Shown here: positions 12,868 through 25,557 of the stretch, piece by piece
Position numbering within the stretch: the stretch's first letter is position 1
Layout of the letters: each line of letters starts with the position of its first letter
NCBI RefSeq assembly: GCF_026210795.1
Contig: NC_089441.1
Span: forward strand, 4,464,001-4,528,000
Length of the DNA stretch: 64,000 nucleotides
From: Rhizophagus irregularis
Lineage: Eukaryota > Glomeromycota > Glomeromycetes > Glomerales > Glomeraceae
Direction: 5' to 3'
Notes under the pieces: model-generated
Databases searched by the model: none
Told to the model about the DNA's origin: nothing
What the model saw: only the letters and a program-made list of their open reading frames with translations
Position numbers and translations under genes: made by a program

Positions 12868-15800
12868 AATTAATTCTGGTTAATAATTTAAGAGAAATCA
12901 ACTTATATTCCCCATTTTTTGTGTGTAGATCTTATCTTAACCTGGATCGATATAATAACGTTTTTTTTTTTGAACCTATTTAATTACAACTTTGTAATGT
13001 AATAATAACCATAATATTATTTTATTATTATAATTAACTAATGTATAAGAATATAAAAATAAACTAACAATTGTATTAAATTCTATATAGATTTATAAAT
13101 AAATAAAAGAATTATTTAATTTTACTATATATATAAAATAATTTAATTTAATTATTATTTAAATATAACTTATTTAATTTCTCAATTATCATTCCAACCT
13201 TTTTTTTTTATCATTTTTATCATTTCTACACTATTTCTACCTTTTTTTTTATTATTCCTATACTATTTTTACTTTTTTTTTAAAAAAAAAAATTTATTTT
13301 TTTTAAATTTATAATTATCTTTAATTATAACTAAAATAAATATAAAATACTAAAGATTTTGATATTGATAATGTAAATTTAATAATAGTAAATAATTTTT
13401 AAAAAAAACTATGAAATTTAATTATAAAAAAAAGTCATAAATAATTACTAATATAAAATTTATTGTTAAAAAAGAATGCATACTATTTTATAGTATATAA
13501 TTTTAATTTTATTTATTAATATAAAATTTTCTATTAAAAAGAAAGTACTATGATCTTATCATATTTTTAATTTTAATTACTTTATAGAAAATCCACCATA
13601 TAATATAATTTAATTTTAATTACTAATATAAAATTCTATAGTCTATACCAAAAATTCAAAAAAATGCAATATTCTACTATATATTTAATTTTAATTATAA
13701 TAATAAAATTCTATAGTTTATACTAAAAGAAAATACTACATATTACTTTATATTAATTTAATTATAATATAAAATTCTATAGTTTATATTAAAAAAAAAA
13801 TAATTACATTCTACGATATATTAATTTTAATTATTAATATAAAATTTTATATTAAATATATTAATCCTATACTTAATTTTATATTTAATGATATAAAATT
13901 CATATTAAAAGTAATACTACTTTTATATATGATATTAAATTTAAAATTACAAAAATTATTTCTTATATTTATTTAAAAAAAAAAAATTTAACCAAAAATT
14001 TTGATTCTATTCAGTTATTATATTTTAATAAATATTTATTACCTATATAATAATATTCATAAAATTATAAATAAAAAATGAAAAAAGTAATATCAATTAA
14101 ATATTATATTATTTAAATTTTCTATTTAAATTAATTATTGGTTTAAATATATTTTTTTATATTATAATTTTTTTAAATATAAAATTTAATTAAAATTAAT
14201 AGTTGAAAACAACATAATTAAATTACTATAATAATAATTTTTATTATTATTAATAGTACTATAAAATATATTTCTTATTAATTATTAATTATTATAATAT
14301 TTATATTTAAAAATTTTAAAATATTAAGTTTTTTCTACTAATTTTATAAAACTACTGATTAAATTAATCATTATATAAAATTCTTTAGAAAGAAACTTAA
14401 TATATATTTTAAAATTTCAAATTTTTTTATTAATTATAATCACAAAGATTTATTCAAAAAAGATATAGAATATAATATAAATATAAAAAATATTAAAATT
14501 TAAAAATAAATAAATAAAAGAATTCATAAAAATAAACAAAAATTTATACAAATAATATATAATATAAATAATAAAATATATTATTAGATTTAAAAATTAT
14601 AAAATCTTATTATTTATTTTATATTAATAATATTTTTATATTATACCCTATTCGAACTTCTAAAAAAAAGAATAAATGAAACTTTAAAGACCAGTTCTGT
14701 TAAATAAATATATTATAATAATTGTTATACTCTTAGTTTCTTATCAAGATCTTAAATATCTAGATTCAAAAAAGAGAAAAAGTTCTAAATTTTCACATTT
14801 TAGATCTAATTAAAAATAAAAAAAAATGAAATAAAAAGCATTTCACAATTTCTTAAAAAAAATAATAATAAAATATAAAATATAAAAAAAAATGATAAAT
14901 CTATTTTTAATATATATTTTATTAAATCACTCTATTTTCTATATCTACATATTAATAAATTTACTTGATATATTATTTTAGTAAATTAAAAATATTATAT
15001 TAAGAAATATTAATTTAATAACTTATATTTAATAACCTATTACAAAATAATTTCAATTACTCTAAATATATATAACAGATAGTTTATAGAAAATAAAAGT
15101 TTAATAAAAAATAACAAAATTTTAAAATATAACAAAAAGAATTTACTAAAATATTAAAAATCTAAAAGTATAATCATCAGAAATAAGCAAACTAATAATG
15201 ATAATAGTTTAAACAAATATTTCCTATTTTTTATATATCAATTTATATTAAAAGATTAAATTTGAATATTTAAATTAATTAAACTAGTTTATAATATAGT
15301 AATTATTTATAAATATATAATTTTTTTTTGATAATTTATTTTTAAATTTTTATAAAAAACAGATTATTATTGGCTTTTATGATTTTTATAAAATTTTTTA
15401 TTAAAAATATATTATTTATGATAATGTTACTTACCAAAGAAAAAGAATAATACAAAATTTTGAATGAAATTAAATAATTAATATTTATAAATTACCTTAA
15501 AATCAAACTTCTGAAACAAAAAGTAAAGTTTAAGTATAATAAAAAGAATTGGAATAATTTATGGAAAAACAAATAATAGTAGTCAAAAAACTCTATTAAT
15601 AATATTTGAAAAGTTCACTTAAATTAGATATATTTAGAATAATAATTCTAAAATAAAAATGCTTTTTTGCTTTATATATATATTATATATATTTTAATTT
15701 ATTTAGTATATATAATATAAATATATAATTTTAAGTTAAATGTAATTAAATGTAAATGAAACAAAAGCCCAAAATCCTCATACATTTATTATAAATTATG

Positions 15801-16193
15801 ATTTATATTAATTAAATATTTTTGTATAATAACTTATTTATATTTATATATTGCATTTTCTATAGTACTTTATATCTATTATGTAACAGCTGGTCATGCT
15901 GATTTTGTTCGTCATATATTGCAACATACAAAGGTATAATTTAATAATTTTAATATTAGATTTATAATTTTTTTAAAGATTTTTCTTTATATTGTATTTG
16001 TTTTCTACTATAGATTTTTTAATTTCTTAAGCTTAATAAATTCCATTTTTAATTAAATATTTACAATAAAATTTTCCAATTATAGAGTTTATAGAATTTA
16101 TATATATTATTAAAGAAATAATTTTAAGAAAAATAGCTATAATAATATTACATCAAAGGTGAATTTTAAATAAATTAAAAAAATTTAATATTG
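12868..16193. other. Extremely AT-rich desert
   Basis: About 3.3 kb of nearly pure A/T with poly-A/poly-T runs and no gene. A possible relic exon with an elongation-factor-like G-domain motif at 15890-15933 is discussed as a finding. Confidence 0.6.
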
Positions 16194-16349
16194 GACCAAG
16201 CAGTAGGCTGAAGCACTTGGTATAAAGAGATTAGTGGTATTTAATTTTGATGTATTTCTATTTTTTATCTTGTAATTTGTTTTTATTCTGCATTTTACTA
16301 CCAATAAAGAAATGTGTTTACACTCGTAAAAAAAAAAAAAAAAAAAAAT
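16194..16349 (+). mobile_element. Short poly(A)-tailed retroposon with target-site duplication
   Basis: A 134-bp non-AT-desert sequence starting GGACCAAGCAG is followed by a 21-base A tract. It is flanked by direct repeats of ATTTAATATTG at 16183-16193 and 16350-16360. AATAAAG lies about 20 bases before the A tract, like a polyadenylation signal. This is diagnostic of target-primed reverse transcription: a SINE, a 5'-truncated LINE or a processed mRNA 3' end. No pol III box was evident, so a truncated LINE or mRNA tail is more likely than a tRNA-derived SINE. Confidence 0.7.
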
Positions 16350-16360
16350 ATTTAATATTG

Positions 16361-19300
16361 ATGCCTTAAAAATTTAATAATAAATAATGGATTTTATATT
16401 AAAATAACAATCATTTATCAAATTACATGTAAATTAACTTTGTATAACAAATTTATTTTGTTAAAATAATTTAAGGAATAAAATTTAAAATATATTTTAT
16501 TGCTTTACAAATATTATTTGAATTTGTTTATCACTTTCAGGATATCTTAATTATTTTTATCATCTTTCTCAAAATGCACGGTTTTACTCAAAAAAAAAAG
16601 GAGGGAAGTGTGGTGCCATCGGCTTTCAAGTATCTAATCATTTATGGCATTTTACGCCGATTTATAACAAGTTATGGTTAGATATGATTGAAATCATAAT
16701 CATAATGATGTTATTTCTTCAAAGTGATAGAAACCAAAACATAGCTAGATGAATTTATGATAATGCAATTTTTGCACAGTATTCATAACGTTTTCTTATT
16801 GTCAATGTCGTTATTCATACAAGAAATCGTACATATAACATTTCGCGAGGGTTAAAGTACATGCACTTACATAAGTAGGCTTATTTAATGTAACATTAAG
16901 TTTGTTTTCGATGCACTGCTATATTAAATTTGTTTCATAAGATAATATTAAGGCTGGTTAAAAGGCAATGTCTTCGTAAACGAGGCATCTTATGAATATC
17001 AGATAGATGTACAAAGTTTAATAATTTATTTTATTACATTATCAATATGAATGAATGAACTTAACCAAATCAAAAATTCGAAATTGGAAATAATTTCTGC
17101 GCGTTCATTCAAAAATTATGCGATATTATTTATGATCACCTCCTTACTTACATATAACATATATAACGAACAAAATAAAATGTAATGTACTGTAAGCATA
17201 GGTTGTGTGCGTTATCATTTTTAGATAAAAATTTCCTCATAACACATTGAATTCCATATGATAAATTTCAAAAAGAAAAAAAAAATTTTTTTTTTTTTGT
17301 TACTAATTAGACCTTATTGAAAAAAGTATACACAGACCTAAAATTTACAGAATTACGGCAACGTTTGCATAAGAAATTGATGAATTCAGGTGATAAATAT
17401 TATTGACTAAACTAATTGAATGATGCATCATATTAGTGGTCGTTTTTCAAAGAGAATCGCGCTATATTTTTTTACGCCAAAGAAGTATTACTTGCTTACC
17501 GTACATTACATTGACTCCTTCAACCAAAAACGCATCAATCGTATTTTATATTCAAGATTTTAAACAGGTTTACAATTTATAAACTAGTTCTTTTATGGTC
17601 ATTCCTCGTTTTATTTAAACTGTTTTGGAAATATATATGCAACACTTTCAACTCCGACACTCATAAAAATCACGCGCAAAGTAATATAATATATTATATG
17701 TAATACATCTGGTTTATATGATTTTTTTTTTTAAAAAAAAAATCTATCAATACTTTGTAACTATAATTAATTTAGGACCATTTCATGCTATAGTCTAGAT
17801 TAAATAATAGGGTTACATGAAAGTGTTCGTTGTTCTTGCATTTGGTCACATTTGCATAACTTCTTGCACTTGCATGGATTAGATCGAAAAAACTCATTGT
17901 TGTCGACTACTATAAACCTCGTTTCAATCTTTACTTCGCTTCATTATTAATAATGATGAATGAAAAGATATAGATAGTTACATCTTTACTCAGGTATAAC
18001 TCAGTGTATTTTATTAGAAAATATTGATTTGGATGTTTCATTGTTAAAAGAGATGATGTTTCAAAGTATGTAAATTACTTGGAACTAAAGGATTAGGATT
18101 AATTAGGGCTGATATTATTATAAGAATATCACCAATTATTAACAATTGATAAAATTTCTGATCGAACCATTTTTTTTTTCATATGATACATTAAAAACAT
18201 CAACTTAATATCATGTGACTTTAAATGTAATAAATCGAAATCTTATGTCAAAGATTTTAAAAAAAATTTTCATTGGTTCTGTTTAAGAAAATTCCGAATA
18301 TTAGATTCTAAATTATGAAACATAAAGTTATATTTATATATACTATACATACATCATATAAACTTTACTGTATGTTGTATTTGTTGTATAACCGATTAAA
18401 AACTTTAAAACTTATTTTTACTAATTAATTTTTTTTAAAAAAATAATTAATAATATAGATATTTTAAGATAACATGTATGATTAAAAATGTTGTTAATTT
18501 TTTATTTATTAAATTTTTTTTATTTAAAAAATTTATCCGTCAAAAAACTTTGTTAAATTTTTAATTATTAATAAACCAATCATAAAATATTTAAAATATG
18601 AATATACTTTATCATACTTTGTTATGCATGAAAAATTAAAGAGATTTATAATTTTTATAATTTTATTAATCATTGAAAAAAATTATTATCAATTACTAAA
18701 TCAATTTAACTAAGTCGATTATATAATAATATAAACTTTGATAATTAATAATGCCGGTTATTACCGACATGCGATACGACGGACTTTAACGTTTGACTCT
18801 TCTTGAATCAAAAAAAAAAAAAATTTATTTTCCAATTTGTGATATCAGATATGGCGATAAAGGCTTCTTATCCAATTGTATATAAAAAAAAAGTTGAACC
18901 GAGTATTTCTGAATGGCTGAATGTCTTTTTAAGAAAAAGAAGCTGAGTGGTTAATATGTTAGGAAGGATAGGCATCAATCATTAGAAACCTACTTACTAA
19001 ATTGATCTTTTTTAGTAATACTATATAATTAAGGATAAGCGAATTAAACTTAAATGAACCGCTAAAACTCTTGTGGTACTTCCAGAGGTCAAAATTTCAA
19101 TTTCCATTATCCGCAAATTTACCGCTATCGTATAATAAGTTATTCCATAATTTCATCATTGCATAACTATTCGTTCATAACGCCTCAACTCGCCCCAATT
19201 ACCACTTAAACCGTTTACATCCATCGCCACAATGCCACAGTGGCTTTTAAACATAATGTACGGGAATGCAATCCTGAACCTGGCATAGCAGAAGGTTATA

Positions 19301-20955
19301 ATAGATTCATTAACTGCGATTATAAATATTCTTTCATAGAATATTGTACTTTATATAAGTCCTTTTTCTAGCAAACAAATAATTTCCATTATGCATTTAT
19401 ATACTGCTGCATCTTTGGTGCTTTTTTTAGTAAATCGAATCATAAATCCGGAAAAAAAAAGTCCTGAGAAATTTTCTGAAAAATGATTACAAAAAAAACC
19501 TTATTTTCAATTATTATAAATATTACGTATACATATATATAACTCGCAGAACCACGCGTATAAACTTTAAAAAAAAAAATTTACATAAATACCAACATTT
19601 TTATAAAGAAGTATCGTATTATGTGGTTATGTATAATGTATTTAACATGCAAGCCACGTGTGAAATTTTCGGTACAATTAGATGCGCATAATTGTTACAA
19701 GAAAGCCGAAAATTGTTCGAAATAATATTATTTAGATGATTTGGGAATATTAAACCTTTAAATGGGCGTAAAGAAAATTTTTTTTTTCCATTTTTTTTTT
19801 CTTATAAGCGAGTGAATGTACCAATGCATTATTATTATACTTGTGATACTGCATAAGATAAAGATTATTGGTTTTTTTTCGAATGAATCGAAAATTGATT
19901 ATAATGATAAACAGATAATGAAAAAAAAAGAGATTCTTTAAAAAAAAAATATTATTTGTTATTTGTTATGAACAATCTGTAGTTTTTATATTATTAATGT
20001 AAATCCACTAACTTATCATCCTGTATGAATCCTTTTAAAGATATTAAATAAATAAATTATCAAGTTTCTTTAAATTGAAACAATAAAGTTCATAACCTGT
20101 TTAATAACTATTGTTTATACAGGTTATTTAATGAATCACGTGATCGATAATAAATTTAATCGATTTCTTATTGAAACATCATTATTCCGATCTCATCAAA
20201 ATTATCATCATTAGAAAAAAAAATATTTTTCATACATAATCTTGTATCATCATGTATAACAAACATTGTAATATATATAGTGGCTTTTTAAATGAATTAA
20301 TCCGGCTGGGATTATAACATAAGCATGTGATATAAACAATCTTTTTTTCCGTTCAATTTTTCTCGTCATTACGATATATTATTTGTCATTCAGATCTTAA
20401 CGATTTACGTAACAAATTATTTACTATTCAACGTACGACAATTGTTATCACACTTAAAATACATTATACTTTATGTGATAGACACATGGGATGAAAGTCG
20501 ATTAATTAGTAATATTCCGCTAGCGTGATCTTGTAGATGCCTGGACTTTATATATGTCATACTAAAGTTACATTATGTTATGCATGTAGTATAATTATAA
20601 GTCAGATATGATTGTCATGGTCCAAGCTTAGTAACGTAATCAATCACCAGTAATAAATCATTGCGATGAAAATTATAATAAACCATTGAGTAGTAGACTA
20701 TCATCAAATAACCGTGATGGAGAAGATTTTCTAATCAAAAGATGAAGTAATGGCAGATAATAAAATATATGATGAAAACGAAATGTATAGAATGATTAGG
20801 GTTACTTCAAAAATTATTATGATCAAATAGTATTACTTGATCAGTACCCGGTACTAAACTCATAAAAATTGATACTATTCAATAAAAATCAAACTTTATT
20901 ATTTCATTATTAATTATCTATATTATAAATTTCAATATATTGATTCTCTTTAATT
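16361..20955. other. Gene-free intergenic stretch
   Basis: About 4.6 kb without a supported gene, although less extreme in composition than 12868-16193. Nothing with recognisable protein similarity was seen in any frame. Confidence 0.45.
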
Positions 20956-22456
20956 CTAAATGAATATACCAGCATTTTCCCGAATGTAGCATTCTATTGC
21001 ACGAGAATTAAAGGTTATAATATTTTTAATTGGATTATATGCAAAGATATTGGTTTCCAAGACCTTATTAGCTTCCTCAGGATTATTAAATAATTTACTA
21101 TATGTCAAATAGTCAAGCATCCCGTTAGAATTTAAAGTCTTGATTATATGCTTTCCTGCTTCATGATTTGGTTGATTTTTATGTAGTTTCGCAATGTTAA
21201 ATTCATTATCAATTTCGATGAATTTTTGTTGTTTAATTTCTGCAAGAAAAAAAAAATTCAATAAAAAGAAGAATTGTATAAAATTTATTTAATGTAAAAT
21301 ATTAAATAACTTTACCTTCGGAGGACTGTTTCAAATTAAGAAATTCATCTGCTACAGCTTCCAGGTCCATAATACATCCACCAACTAATTCATATAATTT
21401 TTCTGCTTCTGTAATATCGATCTTGCCTTCTTTCATGGTTTTAATTCCACGTTTATTAACTAAATAATTTATTGATTCTTCTTTGCTAAGATTATTGATT
21501 TCTACTACTGGTTTACTTACACGTGTCCAAGCATTAGTACGTGCTAGAAATAAAATCAATAATTTATAAGTAAAATATATTTTAATATAGAAACTGAAAA
21601 TTTTCATTGGCACTTACATTTCATTCTTTTAAGAGCACTGGTTTTATTACTAACAAATACAGCAATGTATTTCATATCATCAGCATTATCTTTAGCATCT
21701 TCTTGAAGAATATCAAGAACTTCTGCATGTTTTGGAACTAATCGATCAACATTATCATAAATAATAACTGGAGGGGTACCATGCTTCATTTTGTATCTTT
21801 TAGCACCATTTTTAAATGCTTCTAAATTATCTTCCCACTTAATCACAGTCTTACTATTAGTTTTAAAATATAAAATCTTTTGTGCTATTTGTTTTAATAA
21901 ACTTCCAGATGGTAAAATCTTAAAATTTTTCAAAGCTTTATTAAAAGTTTCATCTAATTTATTTAAATTTGTAGGAATATTAATATATATAACACCTTGT
22001 CCATCTTCTTTTAATGCTGCTTTAATTAATGTTGTTTTTCCAGTTCCACGTTCACCACAAATAACATGATAAAGTGATTGATTTTTATAAGGCTTAAAAA
22101 TTCTTTTAAAATGTTCTACAATTTCAGGTTGAGAAATATATTGTAAAGAAGAAATATTTACTTCAGGTTGAGTGCCTTTTTCAATAACTTTACTAAAATA
22201 ATATTTATCAAATTTATCTTGATATAAAGTATAAAATATATCTGCTAATACAAAACCACCAATACTAATTTTTATAGGAATCTATAAATAATAAAAATTT
22301 ATTTTAAAATTTTAATGAAATAAAAAAAAAAGATAAATAAACAAAATAAATTCATACCAAAAGTTGTCTTGCAGTAAATTTTTTTTGAAAAGATGGTAAA
22401 AAAAATCTAAATAATACATTTTTATAAAAATGATGATTTATAATATTAAAAGACAT
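20956..22456 (-). CDS. P-loop (AAA+/STAND-like) ATPase, 424 aa, four exons
   Basis: Exons 22456-22358, 22281-21618, 21543-21316 and 21239-20956 join into one open frame of 424 codons. Introns begin GTATG, GTAAG or GTAAA and end in AG. Domain order: a basic N-terminus without acidic residues and rich in F/N/H/K (about residues 1-33), a short hydrophobic stretch (ISIGGFVLADIF), then the NTPase. Walker A is GERGTGKTT (about residues 103-111) and Walker B is PPVIIYDNVDRL. A winged-helix-like C-terminal part has GGCIMDLEAVADEF, and the last exon ends in IRENAGIFI. This resembles the regulatory ATPase module of AAA+/STAND proteins, an expanded family in this type of fungus. The N-terminus could be a mitochondrial presequence (inference). 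Its paralogue lies 1.2 kb downstream in the same orientation. Confidence 0.85.
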
Positions 22457-22682
22457 TTTTACTATTAGTTAAGTAAAAAAATTCAATAAAAAAAAAAATA
22501 TTTACAAAGTTTTACTTTTTATTTATTATAATAAAATTCTAACCATTTTTAAATAAGTTATGAGTCACATTTTAATATATTTTTATGATTTATAATATTA
22601 AAAGTCGTTTTTATTATTAGTTAGTAAGTAAAAAATTCAATAAAAAATTATTATTATAATAGAATTCTAATTATTTTTAAAT

Positions 22683-22923
22683 AAGTTACTTGCTAAAACC
22701 TAGGGGTTTAGGCAAGATGGCGTTTCACCGAAAAGCGAAATTCTGCCAAAACTATATTAAAGTTATATTAAAAAACTGGCGAAACTTTTGAGAAAGGTGA
22801 AACTGCCAAAACTTATTATAAATGCCGAAACTGCTGAAACTCTGCCGAAACTATAATAAATCTATAGTAAAATTTTGACAAAACTAATCGTAGGATTTTA
22901 AAGAGGTTTAGACAAGCAACCTT
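22683..22923. mobile_element. MULE-type MITE with GCCGAAACT repeats, copy 1
   Basis: About 241 bp, homologous to the copies at 42324-42565 and 57015-57256. It starts TTACTTGCTAAAACC and ends GACAAGCAACCTT. Internally it contains irregular repeats of GCCGAAACT/CTGCCAAAACT. No obvious target duplication remains at this copy, and its left terminus has diverged. Confidence 0.8.
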
Positions 22924-23659
22924 AGTTATAAGCTACACTTTTAACAAATTAATCCATTTTTTTATGTTATTTATTTGAATAATCTAATTTACAATTTAAA
23001 AAAAAAGTTCATTAAAATTAGATTACTAGATATTAAAAAATTTAAAAAAAATTTTTGAATTTAATAAAAAGGATTACTAGTTTAAAATTTTAATTGTAAT
23101 ATTAAAAATTAAAATTTGCAGTAATGTTTTTGTTAGGATATATTATTATGTGATAAATTTTTATATAAATTTTTATAATATTAATATATATAGTACTTTT
23201 TATTAATAGAATTTTATTTATAATCAATTGTATATAATTAATATTATATTTATAATTATTGTGATATATATGACTAATATACAACATTTATATTGTTTAG
23301 TATTTTGTTTAATTATGCAAAATATATTTTATTTAATTACTTTTTAGAAAACTACTATATAGCTTTACTTTTAGTTAGTTTATTTTTATTATTTCTTTTA
23401 TTGTATTTTGTTTAATCGTAAATATTTCTGATAAATTTAATAAAGATAAAAATGCTATGACATGTTTGCTCAAAATATATTTTATCAGTACTAATTAATT
23501 AAAATTTTAATTTTTACAAATTATATAAAATATTATTTATTTTTTTTTAAGAAAAAAAAAGCCATTTAATTATTGTACTATAAAATTAAATTTGTTAGTT
23601 TTAATTAATTTTATTATTTAATATTTATAAAAAAAATAAATTTAATATAAAATATTTAC

Positions 23660-24784
23660 CTTTAAAAGATTCTTTAATAAAAAGAAATTTATCTGCTATA
23701 TTTTTTAAATTCATAATATGACCACCAACTAATTTATATAAATTTTCTGCATCTGTAATATTAATTCCACGTTTATTAACTAAATAATTCATTGATTCTT
23801 CTTTATTAAGATTATCAATTTCTTCTATTGATTGATAATAATGATAATGTTTATAAACTAAAAATCATAAAAGTATTAATATATATATAAATATTTTTAA
23901 TTAAAAAAAAATTAAAATACTTACGTGAACTTAATTTTTTAAGAGTATTATTATTATTGCAAACAAATATAGAAATATATTTTTCTATTTTAGCATTACT
24001 AATAGCACGACTTTGAAAAGTACTAAGAATTTTTAAATCTTCTGTAACTAATTGATCAGCATTATTATAAATGATAATTAAAGGTTTATTATATTTTTTC
24101 TTATATATTTCAGCACTTTCTTCAAGAATTTCTAAACTTTTTATCCAATTAAAAAATTTAAATTCTTTTATAAAAAAAAAAAATCAAAAATTATTTAATA
24201 TTAATTTTAAAAATAATAAAATATTAATAAAAAAACTTACCAAAATTTTTATTAAAAATTTTTTGTAATATATATTTTGTTAAAATAAATCCATGAAATT
24301 TAAAATTAAAAGCTTTTTCAAAAGCTTCATTTAATTTATTTAAATTTGTAGGAATATCAACATATATAACTCCTTGATCAATTTCTTTTAATATAGTTTT
24401 AATTAATGTTGTTTTTCCAATTCCATAATTACCATATATAACATAATATTCTGAAAAAGGCTTCTTAAAAATTTTTTTAAGTTCTTCAGTAATTTCAGGT
24501 CGAGGAATATAATGTAAAGGTAAAATATTTATTTCAGGTTGAACACCTTTTGTTACAGTTTTAATAAGTTGATGCTTATTATAAAATTGATCTGAATATA
24601 AAGTATAAAAAATATCTATTGTTAAAAGACCACCCAAACAATGCAAACTATTTGTCAAAAAATTTGATTTTTTTTGAAAAAAAGATGAAGAGTATGTAAA
24701 GTTTGTAAATGGTCTAAATGATTTAAATGAATTTAAATGAAGATTTGAACTTTTTAATGCAAATTTCAATGGTTGAAAAAACAT
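23660..24784 (-). pseudogene. Paralogous P-loop ATPase, degenerate and lacking the last exon
   Basis: Exons 24784-24241, 24164-23925 and 23857-23660 are collinear with the gene at 20956-22456 and share its intron phases. The N-terminus (MFFQPLKFALKSSN) has no acidic residue for about 60 positions, so a mitochondrial presequence is possible. Walker A is intact (GNYGIGKTT), but the Walker B equivalent reads PLIIIYNNADQL, with Asn in place of the catalytic Asp. After exon 3, which ends IKESFKG, a GTAAATA donor is present. However, the C-terminal exon of the paralogue (about 94 codons) cannot be found in the next 700 bp. Only a short tail to an early stop is possible after a TTTTATAG near 23588. 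The reading frame is otherwise undamaged, so a truncated but expressed protein is possible. Confidence 0.7.
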
Positions 24785-25365
24785 GATTTTAATATTTTTA
24801 TAAAAATAAGAAATTATATTTACAAAATTTTATTTCTTTTATATATTTTTATTAATTATATAATTACATCATAATTGTAAACATACAATAATATTCTTAT
24901 TTGAATATATTATATTTTTTTGACTTACTAATATTAACTAAACCAAAAAAAATCAAAAAATTTTTAATATGATTCAAAATGATAAAAAAAGATTCAAAAT
25001 ATATTTTACTAAAATTTGAATTATAACTTTTAATATGTATATTAAATAATTAAGAAAAAAAGACTTTTAACTTAGCATATTATTTACATTACGAAACGAG
25101 TTAAATTGTGGCTTTGTAGGCCACTGCATCTACTATATATATATTAAAAAGTAGTAGGCGTACCGCTATTTTATAGTAAATATGGTGTGGCGATGCGTAC
25201 TTGCCATAGCTAGTATATAGAAAATTAGTATAAATGTAAATTTACCATAATGTATACATGTAGTAGCGATGTAACAAATTAAAGTAAACGTATGGTAATT
25301 ATAAGTTCTAATAAAAGTAATTGTATAGTAAATATAACTTTTATTTGTAGTAATTATGTAGTAAA
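24785..25365. other. Intergenic stretch upstream of the second ATPase gene
   Basis: AT-rich and without exons. It presumably contains the promoter of the minus-strand gene ending at 24784. The distal part (25100-25365) grades into degenerate AGTAAATATA-type repeats. Confidence 0.4.
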
Positions 25366-25545
25366 ATATAATACATTTACGGTAAACAAAATATAATACA
25401 TTTACCAAGGATATATTACATTTGCAGAGTATAGTACATTTACGTTCAAGCATATATTACATTTGTAGTAAGCATATAGTACATTTACGGTAAAGATATA
25501 TTACATTTGTAGAAAGCATATAGTACATTTAGTAAACATATAGTT
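25366..25545. repeat. Degenerate minisatellite around CATATAGTACATTTACGG
   Basis: Successive imperfect copies of (G/C)ATATAGTACATTTACGGTAAA alternate with GATATATTACATTTGTAGTAAG. The period is about 21-27 bp with roughly seven copies. Short ORFs across it are repeat artefacts. Confidence 0.7.
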
Positions 25546-25557
25546 TAAGGTAATACT

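Noticed and set aside
12792..12983. 63-codon ORF across the right end of the MITE
   Set aside because: It reads through the terminal inverted repeat and has no independent support.
16194..16260. tRNA-like origin of the retroposon
   Set aside because: No recognisable A or B box and no cloverleaf could be drawn by eye.
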